From contig CALWSK010000007.1 of assembly GCA_944384195.1 (NCBI GenBank), forward strand, positions 1-63,102: a stretch of DNA of 63,102 nucleotides. The letters are read 5' to 3'. Positions 58,809-63,102 of this stretch are shown here, in pieces (within the stretch, counting starts at the first letter, position 1; each line of letters starts with the position of its first letter). This DNA is from an uncultured Clostridia bacterium. Its GTDB lineage: Bacteria; Bacillota; Clostridia; Lachnospirales; CAG-274. Below the pieces are notes generated by a model, which did not search any database, was not told the DNA's origin, and saw nothing but the letters and a program-made list of their open reading frames with translations. A program made the position numbers and the translations under genes.

Positions 58809-59975
58809 TTACATACACATTTTGAAAATATTTATTATATCTTCTTTATTAAGTGGTTTAAAACCTTGTATTACTGAGTTATTGCAAGCTTTTTCTGCCA
58901 TAATTTCAAAATCTTCTTCTTTTATACCTACTTTTGTAAATGTATTATCAAGCTCTAAAGTTTCAAAGAAAAATTTTGATAACATTTGTATACTTTGTTT
59001 TGCTACTTCCATAGGGCTTAAGTTTTTGTCTATATCAAATACATTAGTTCCGAATTGATAGTATTTAGAAACAGTAGTTTCATCAAGGCAATATTCTAGC
59101 CATCTAGGAGTTACAAGAGCAAGTCCTAAGCCGTGTGTTATATCATATATAGCAGAAAGTTGGTGTTCTATTGGGTGACAGCTCCAAGCCTGATTTTTAT
59201 CGGAGCTTATAAAACCATTTATAGCCCAAGAAGAAGCCCACATTATATTTGCTCTTGCTTCATAGTCATTTGGATTTTTTAAAGCTATAGGTCCATATTT
59301 TAAAAGTGTTTTCATAAGACCTTCCATAAAGCAATCTAGCATATACAAGCTATTTTGTGTATTAAAATATACTTCCATAATATGACTAAATATATCTACC
59401 ACACCACAAGCAGTTTGAAATTTATTTACTGTATAAGTAATGCTAGGGTCTAGAAAAGATGCTTTAGGTAGTAAGTTTGGAGATAATCTTCCTATTTTAT
59501 CTTGAGTTTGTGTATTACTTATTACACCACCGGCGTTCATTTCAGAACCAGTAGCAGAAAGTGTAAGTATTGTGACTATAGGAAGAGCCTTTTCTATAGG
59601 GGCATTTTTAGAAAAAAATTCCCAAGGGTCAGTATCGGTGCAAGCTCCGGCAGCTATAAATTTTGTTGCATCTATAGTAGAACCACCACCGACTGCTAAG
59701 AGAACATCTATATTTTCTTTTTTACAAATTAAAGCACCTTCTCTTACAGATTTTATACGTGGATTTGGTTCTATTCCAGATAGTTCAAATACTGTAAAAT
59801 CTCCTTTTTTTAGTTCATCTAATATCTTATCATATAGACCTATCTTTTTTATAGAACCACCACCATATGTTAGAAGTACTCTTTTTCCATATTTTCTAAG
59901 CTCTTTTCCTAAATTAGAGAGTTGGTTTTCTCCAAAATAAACTCTTGTAGGAATATCATAAATAAAATTGTTCAT
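58809..59975 (-). CDS. Iron-containing alcohol dehydrogenase (BdhA/YqhD-like)
   Basis: 388 residues. Rossmann half with G-G-G-S near 96-99 and a helical metal domain. Metal ligands visible as D and H in V-D-I-F-S-H-I-M-E (about 194-202) and two H in H-P-I-E-H-Q-L-S-A-I-Y-D-I-T-H-G. This is the butanol dehydrogenase/YqhD branch, which reduces aldehydes with NAD(P)H, fitting fermentative life. Monocistronic between two terminator-like hairpins. Confidence 0.9.
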   Translation of the reverse strand: MNNFIYDIPTRVYFGENQLSNLGKELRKYGKRVLLTYGGGSIKKIGLYDKILDELKKGDFTVFELSGIEPNPRIKSVREGALICKKENIDVLLAVGGGSTIDATKFIAAGACTDTDPWEFFSKNAPIEKALPIVTILTLSATGSEMNAGGVISNTQTQDKIGRLSPNLLPKASFLDPSITYTVNKFQTACGVVDIFSHIMEVYFNTQNSLYMLDCFMEGLMKTLLKYGPIALKNPNDYEARANIMWASSWAINGFISSDKNQAWSCHPIEHQLSAIYDITHGLGLALVTPRWLEYCLDETTVSKYYQFGTNVFDIDKNLSPMEVAKQSIQMLSKFFFETLELDNTFTKVGIKEEDFEIMAEKACNNSVIQGFKPLNKEDIINIFKMCM

Positions 59976-60075
59976 AAAATCTTCCTTTCCAAAAATTTAA
60001 AATTAATTTATATTTTATATATAAATTTTATTTTTATATAATATTATAAAACCTAAATTTTATTTTAAGTCAAGA

Positions 60076-60116
60076 AAAACTTTAGTACAATTTATATTTA
60101 ATTATACTAAAGTTTT
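60076..60116 (-). terminator. Inverted repeat between trmB and the alcohol dehydrogenase gene
   Basis: Perfect 12-bp arms AAAACTTTAGTA / TACTAAAGTTTT with a 17-base loop, 20 bases after the trmB stop, ending in T5. Most likely the trmB terminator. Because a TTGACT (60068-60073) follows at once, it could instead be an operator for the dehydrogenase gene. Confidence 0.5.
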
Positions 60117-60135
60117 AGTTTATAGGATAAAAATT

Positions 60136-60792
60136 TTATATTTTTGGCTCTTTTTTGTAATATCCTTCTAGTCTATATATAGGCATACCAAGTCCGGAAA
60201 ATTTTTCTTCATATTCTGTTTTTATATTACCTTCAAAGTCTGAATTATGTAAATCTAAAGATATATTATGTAATCTCCAGCCCTTATCTGCAAATTCATT
60301 TAAGGAAAACTCAAATAAAAGTCTATTATCTGTTTTGAAAAATACTTCTCCACCACTTTTAAAAAGTGTTTCGTATAAATTTAAAAAGTTTTTATGTGTT
60401 AGGCGTCTTTTAGCCCATTTCTTTTTGTTTGGCCAAGGATCGCAAAAGTTTATATATATTCTTTGTATTTCATCTTCATCAAAATAGTTTAGAAGCTCTT
60501 TAACATCTGCTACAAAAAATACAATATTTTTTCCTACTCCTTTTTCACGTCCTTTTTTTAGTGCGCTTACTATAACATTTGTTTGTCTTTCAATAGCTAT
60601 ATAATTTATATTAGGATTTACAAGGCTTGTACTAGTTATAAATTGTCCTTTACCCGTACCTATTTCTATATGAATAGGATTATCATTTCCAAAAACTTCT
60701 TTCCATTTACCCTTGTTAATTTCTGGATTATGAATAAATCTATCATTTGTTTTTAATTCTTCTTCGCCCCAAGGCTTTTTTCTTAAACGCAT
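60136..60792 (-). CDS. trmB: tRNA (guanine-N7)-methyltransferase
   Basis: 218 residues. Class I SAM fold with E-I-G-T-G-K-G-Q-F (about 42-50), then N-F-C-D-P-W-P-N-K-K-x-x-x-K-R-R-L-T near 112-129, the TrmB signature. Makes m7G46 in tRNA. An AAAGGAG site precedes the ATG. Divergent from the queuosine operon. Confidence 0.95.
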   Translation of the reverse strand: MRLRKKPWGEEELKTNDRFIHNPEINKGKWKEVFGNDNPIHIEIGTGKGQFITSTSLVNPNINYIAIERQTNVIVSALKKGREKGVGKNIVFFVADVKELLNYFDEDEIQRIYINFCDPWPNKKKWAKRRLTHKNFLNLYETLFKSGGEVFFKTDNRLLFEFSLNEFADKGWRLHNISLDLHNSDFEGNIKTEYEEKFSGLGMPIYRLEGYYKKEPKI

Positions 60793-60874
60793 AATAAAAG
60801 CTCCTTTTCTAAATTATTTATATAATTATAAAATGTTTTTACTTAAATATCAATATTATTTATTTTTATAAAAC

Positions 60875-60902
60875 TTGATTTTAAGATAAGATATGATATA
60901 AT
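60875..60902 (+). promoter_or_regulatory. Promoter of the preQ1-riboswitch operon
   Basis: TTGATT (60875-60880), 16-base spacer, TATAAT (60897-60902), placing the start site just before the aptamer. Confidence 0.75.
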
Positions 60903-60909
60903 CTATTAT

Positions 60910-60950
60910 AAGACAGTTCGAAAACCTCCTGTCTTTAAACAAAACTAGGT
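60910..60950 (+). promoter_or_regulatory. preQ1 class I riboswitch aptamer
   Basis: P1 stem AAGACAG (60910-60916) with CTGTCTT (60929-60935), loop TTCGAAAACCTC and an A-rich tail ending ACTAGG. The loop CCT (60925-60927) can pair with AGG (60947-60949) to make the H-type pseudoknot. Stem size, loop and tail closely match the known class I aptamers. The genes below are linked to queuosine precursors, which supports the call. Confidence 0.88.
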
Positions 60951-60966
60951 CAAACCATATCTTTAT

Positions 60967-60990
60967 AAATAGCTCTTTTTGGGCTTTTTT
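60967..60990 (+). terminator. Possible weak terminator in the preQ1 leader
   Basis: AGCTC / GGGCT (60971-60975 with 60981-60985, two G-T-type pairs allowed) then T6. The stem is short, so transcriptional control is uncertain. Confidence 0.35.
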
Positions 60991-60995
60991 GTAGA

Positions 60996-61037
60996 ACCTA
61001 TATTTTGGTATTGGCTTAGTTAAAATATAGGGGAGAG
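60996..61037 (+). promoter_or_regulatory. Possible ribosome-binding-site sequestering helix
   Basis: CCTATATTTT (60997-61006) pairs perfectly with AAAATATAGG (61022-61031), whose last two G belong to the GGGGAG ribosome binding site. ACCTA (60996-61000) could alternatively pair with TAGGT (60946-60950) in the aptamer tail. This gives a plausible preQ1-dependent translational switch. Confidence 0.5.
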
Positions 61038-61041
61038 AGAT

Positions 61042-61758
61042 ATGGAAAGATATTCTTTAATTAATGAAAAAAACAAAAGAGAAATAGTTTTGTTAATAGG
61101 TAGTGGGTGTAAATGGAAAAAATGCACTTTTTGTGATTATCATACAGATTTTAATAAAAATCAAGATATATGTTTTGATATAAATAAAAAAGTGTTAGGT
61201 AAAGTAACAGGAATATATAATACCTTAGAGGTGATAAATTCTGGTAGTTTTGTAGATTTAGACAAAAATACTTTAGATTATATAGAAAAAGTCTGTTTAG
61301 AAAACAAAATAAATAAGTTACACTTTGAGTGCCATTGGTTACATAAAGATGATATTTTAAAAACTAAAGACTATTTTAAATCAAAAGGAATAACTTTAAA
61401 AACTAAACTTGGTATAGAAACATTTGATTATTATTATAGAGAGAGTTTTTTAAGAAAAGGTATAGAAGAAAAAGAAGTTAAGAACATAGCTAAATATTAT
61501 GATGAAGTTTGTTTATTGCAAGGACTTTCTGGACAAAGCGTTGAATTTATGCTAAAAGATATAGCTATTGGATTAGAAAATTTTGAAAGAGTATGCGTAA
61601 ACATAATGGTAGAAAATAAAACTTACATAAAACCAGACCCTAGAACTATACAAAATTTTATAGAACAAATTTATCCAATATATAAACATAATAATAGAGT
61701 GGATATTTTGCTTAATAATACAGATTTTGGAGTTGGAGGGGAAAAAGATGATAAGTAA
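61042..61758 (+). CDS. Radical SAM protein, candidate queuine lyase (QueL-like)
   Basis: 238 residues. The iron-sulfur motif is C23-x4-C28-x2-C31 (CKWKKCTFC followed by DYH), not the usual CX3CX2C. The rest suggests a partial TIM barrel with motifs such as F-E-C-H-W and K-T-K-L-G-I-E-T-F-D. It sits directly under a preQ1 riboswitch and overlaps a YhhQ-type transporter gene by 11 bases. Clostridioides difficile QueL is a radical SAM enzyme that turns queuine into preQ1; a similar role fits. The family match is not proven from sequence alone. Confidence 0.6.
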   Translation: MERYSLINEKNKREIVLLIGSGCKWKKCTFCDYHTDFNKNQDICFDINKKVLGKVTGIYNTLEVINSGSFVDLDKNTLDYIEKVCLENKINKLHFECHWLHKDDILKTKDYFKSKGITLKTKLGIETFDYYYRESFLRKGIEEKEVKNIAKYYDEVCLLQGLSGQSVEFMLKDIAIGLENFERVCVNIMVENKTYIKPDPRTIQNFIEQIYPIYKHNNRVDILLNNTDFGVGGEKDDK

Positions 61759-62452
61759 TGAAATTTTACTTTGTTTATCAGTAGTTTTTATATATTCTTT
61801 GGTTATAATATGGTTTTATCTACTTGGGGATAAAGGACTTCTTTGTTTTACAGTATTTGCAACTATATGTGCTAATATAGAAGTGCTTTTAGTAATAAAG
61901 GCATTTTCTATAGAACAGACTTTAGGAAATGTATTATTTGGAGCTAGCTTTTTAGCAACAGATATGCTAAGTGAATTTTATGGAAAAAAATCTTCTAAAA
62001 AAGCAGTACTTGTAGGGATAATAACTTCTATATCGTTTGTTCTTTTATCTAATAGTTGGCTTTTATATGATGTAACAAATGGGATTGATGGAGCATTTAG
62101 ACAGATATTCTCTAGTACTCCAAGAATTATGTTATCTAGTCTTTTGGTTTATGCTATAAGTCAGACTTTTGATGTTTATATTTATCATAAATGGTGGGAT
62201 TTTACAACGAAGAAATATAATGATAGAAAAAAATTTTTATGGCTTAGAAATAATGGTTCTACTCTTATATCTCAGTTACTAAATTCATTATTATTTACTA
62301 TTTTTGCATTTTATGGTGTATATGATAATAAAACATTATTTAGTATATTTTTATCTAGTTATGTTATATTTATAATTACTAGTATATTAGATACACCAGT
62401 TATATATTTAGCAAGATATTTATATGATAAAAAAATTATTAAGGATAAATAG
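61748..62452 (+). CDS. Queuosine precursor transporter, YhhQ/VUT family
   Basis: 234 residues with about six or seven membrane helices. The F-G-A-S-F-L-A-T-D-M-L-S-E-F-Y-G-K block near 68-84 is the YhhQ/DUF165 signature (T-D-x-x-x-E-x-Y-G), with a conserved D-T-P near the last helix. E. coli YhhQ imports preQ0 and preQ1. ATG at 61748 follows GGAGGGG and overlaps the radical SAM gene by 11 bases. Last gene of the riboswitch operon. Confidence 0.88.
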   Translation: MISNEILLCLSVVFIYSLVIIWFYLLGDKGLLCFTVFATICANIEVLLVIKAFSIEQTLGNVLFGASFLATDMLSEFYGKKSSKKAVLVGIITSISFVLLSNSWLLYDVTNGIDGAFRQIFSSTPRIMLSSLLVYAISQTFDVYIYHKWWDFTTKKYNDRKKFLWLRNNGSTLISQLLNSLLFTIFAFYGVYDNKTLFSIFLSSYVIFIITSILDTPVIYLARYLYDKKIIKDK

Positions 62453-62480
62453 AAAGATAGGCTAATAGCTTATCTTTTTT
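62453..62480 (+). terminator. Terminator of the queuosine operon
   Basis: AAAGATAGGCT / AGCTTATCTTT (one G-T pair, 3-base loop) with a T7 run starting at the 3' arm. Confidence 0.82.
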
Positions 62481-62625
62481 TATTCTTATTATTTAAAGGG
62501 GTATTTAAGTAAAATTTAAAAAGTAGTTTATGTTTTAGGAAAAAATTTTAGGAATATGTATTTTTAAATATAATATGTGAAAAAATATATTTAGATTTAT
62601 TTTAAAATAAAATATAAAAAATATA

Positions 62626-62654
62626 TTGACATTAATTATCTAATGTGTTAATAT
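62626..62654 (+). promoter_or_regulatory. rRNA promoter P1
   Basis: TTGACA (62626-62631), 17-base spacer, TAATAT (62649-62654). Farthest of four promoters before 16S. Confidence 0.8.
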
Positions 62655-62675
62655 GTGTAAACAGTCTAGTTTAGC

Positions 62676-62713
62676 AAAAATAAAAATAAAAAAAGTGTTG
62701 ACAAAATGAAAAA
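62676..62713 (+). repeat. 38-bp direct repeat, copy 1 (rRNA promoter region)
   Basis: Identical to 62853-62890. It holds an A-rich upstream element, GTGTTGACA and the following AAATG. A shorter version (AAAAAAAGTGTTGACAAA) recurs around P3, so the promoters arose by duplication or are kept alike. Confidence 0.85.
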
Positions 62714-62726
62714 TTTATGTTAGACT
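62698..62726 (+). promoter_or_regulatory. rRNA promoter P2
   Basis: TTGACA (62698-62703), 17-base spacer, TAGACT (62721-62726), after an A-rich stretch that resembles an UP element. Confidence 0.8.
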
Positions 62727-62801
62727 AGTCAAGTCGTTAAGATTGAATTAGTAAATATTTCAAACTTAGTAAAACTTTTAAAATAAAATGCAAAAAAAGT
62801 G

Positions 62802-62830
62802 TTGACAAATTTTAAAAGTTTTGATAGAAT
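62802..62830 (+). promoter_or_regulatory. rRNA promoter P3
   Basis: TTGACA (62802-62807), 17-base spacer, TAGAAT (62825-62830), preceded by seven A and GTG. Confidence 0.85.
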
Positions 62831-62852
62831 AAACAAGTCGCAAACAACACTA

Positions 62853-62890
62853 AAAAATAAAAATAAAAAAAGTGTTGACAAAATGAAAAA
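62853..62890 (+). repeat. 38-bp direct repeat, copy 2 (rRNA promoter region)
   Basis: Exact second copy of 62676-62713, 177 bases downstream, covering the upstream element and -35 box of P4. Confidence 0.85.
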
Positions 62891-62902
62891 AATGGCTATA
62901 AT
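62875..62902 (+). promoter_or_regulatory. rRNA promoter P4
   Basis: TTGACA (62875-62880), 16-base spacer, TATAAT (62897-62902). Nearest to 16S. About 135 bases of leader follow, with a GAACATTGAAAACT segment (near 62933) typical of Firmicutes rRNA leaders and a TCAGA/TCTGA stem (63017-63030) just before the gene. Confidence 0.88.
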
Positions 62903-63037
62903 TAATATAGTAGCCAAGAGGCGACAGAAAGTTGAACATTGAAAACTAAATAATCATAAAAAAGAATTAGATAACCCGAAAATTTAAAAAGTGAACACAC
63001 ACTAAAAAAGTAAAGTCAGAGTTAGTCTGAACAAGGA

Positions 63038-63102
<65 letters not shown>

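Noticed and set aside
62580..62900. CRISPR array or plasmid iterons from the repeated A-rich blocks
   Set aside because: The repeats coincide with -35 boxes at promoter spacing and lead into 16S; tandem rRNA promoters explain them.

Overview
The window is AT-rich bacterial chromosome, running from the last bases of a 23S rRNA gene to the first bases of a 16S rRNA gene, both on the + strand. Several features point to a low-GC member of the Clostridia, probably Lachnospirales-like: the S10-spc-alpha gene order, a KOW-domain gene between map and infA, an enlarged L17, HrcA/CIRCE control of chaperones, strong GGAGG ribosome binding sites and frequent TTG/GTG starts. The assignment to order is inference; I cannot name the species.

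Layout. 1-860: 23S 3' end, tRNA-Asn, tRNA-Glu, 5S rRNA, then tRNA-Pro, -Arg, -His and -Lys; a promoter lies inside the 23S-tRNA spacer. 1024-12099: housekeeping genes. These are ddl-murI (cell wall precursors), trxA, a YhgE/Pip membrane protein, a DUF1858 protein, signal peptidase I, an esterase, a SEC-C methionine aminopeptidase, a DUF2161 protein, aminopeptidase P, an ArsC-like protein, and a Na+/H+ antiporter gene (nhaC) split by a frameshift in a T9 tract. 12190-28262: a structured leader and an unbroken ribosomal protein cluster from rpsJ to rplQ, with secY, adk, map, infA and rpoA. 28293-29717: a His-rich peptide and a PfoR-like orphan EIIC.

29752-37979 is a sialic acid locus. A divergent RpiR-type regulator faces nanA, a sodium:solute symporter, a YhcH/NanQ-like protein, a ROK kinase, an exported NanM-like mutarotase, an exported sialidase and nanE. 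Together they can release sialic acid outside the cell, equilibrate its anomers, import it and convert it to GlcNAc-6-phosphate. 38048-42778 is hrcA-grpE-dnaK-dnaJ (minus strand). Next come two FAD proteins, a relic resembling the end of kptA, the fruR-fruK-fruA operon, an M16 peptidase, rpmB, two small membrane proteins, pnp, htpG, asnB, an iron alcohol dehydrogenase and trmB.

60875-62452 is the most interesting unit. A class I preQ1 riboswitch sits upstream of an unusual CX4CX2C radical SAM protein (candidate queuine lyase, QueL-like) and a YhhQ-family queuosine-precursor transporter. The leader also contains pairings that could control translation. The window ends with four tandem rRNA promoters. 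Other points of note are a one-mismatch parS site at 38027, a CIRCE element upstream of (not within) the htpG promoter, and mutually exclusive hairpins before rpoA. I saw no CRISPR array, insertion sequence or prophage.
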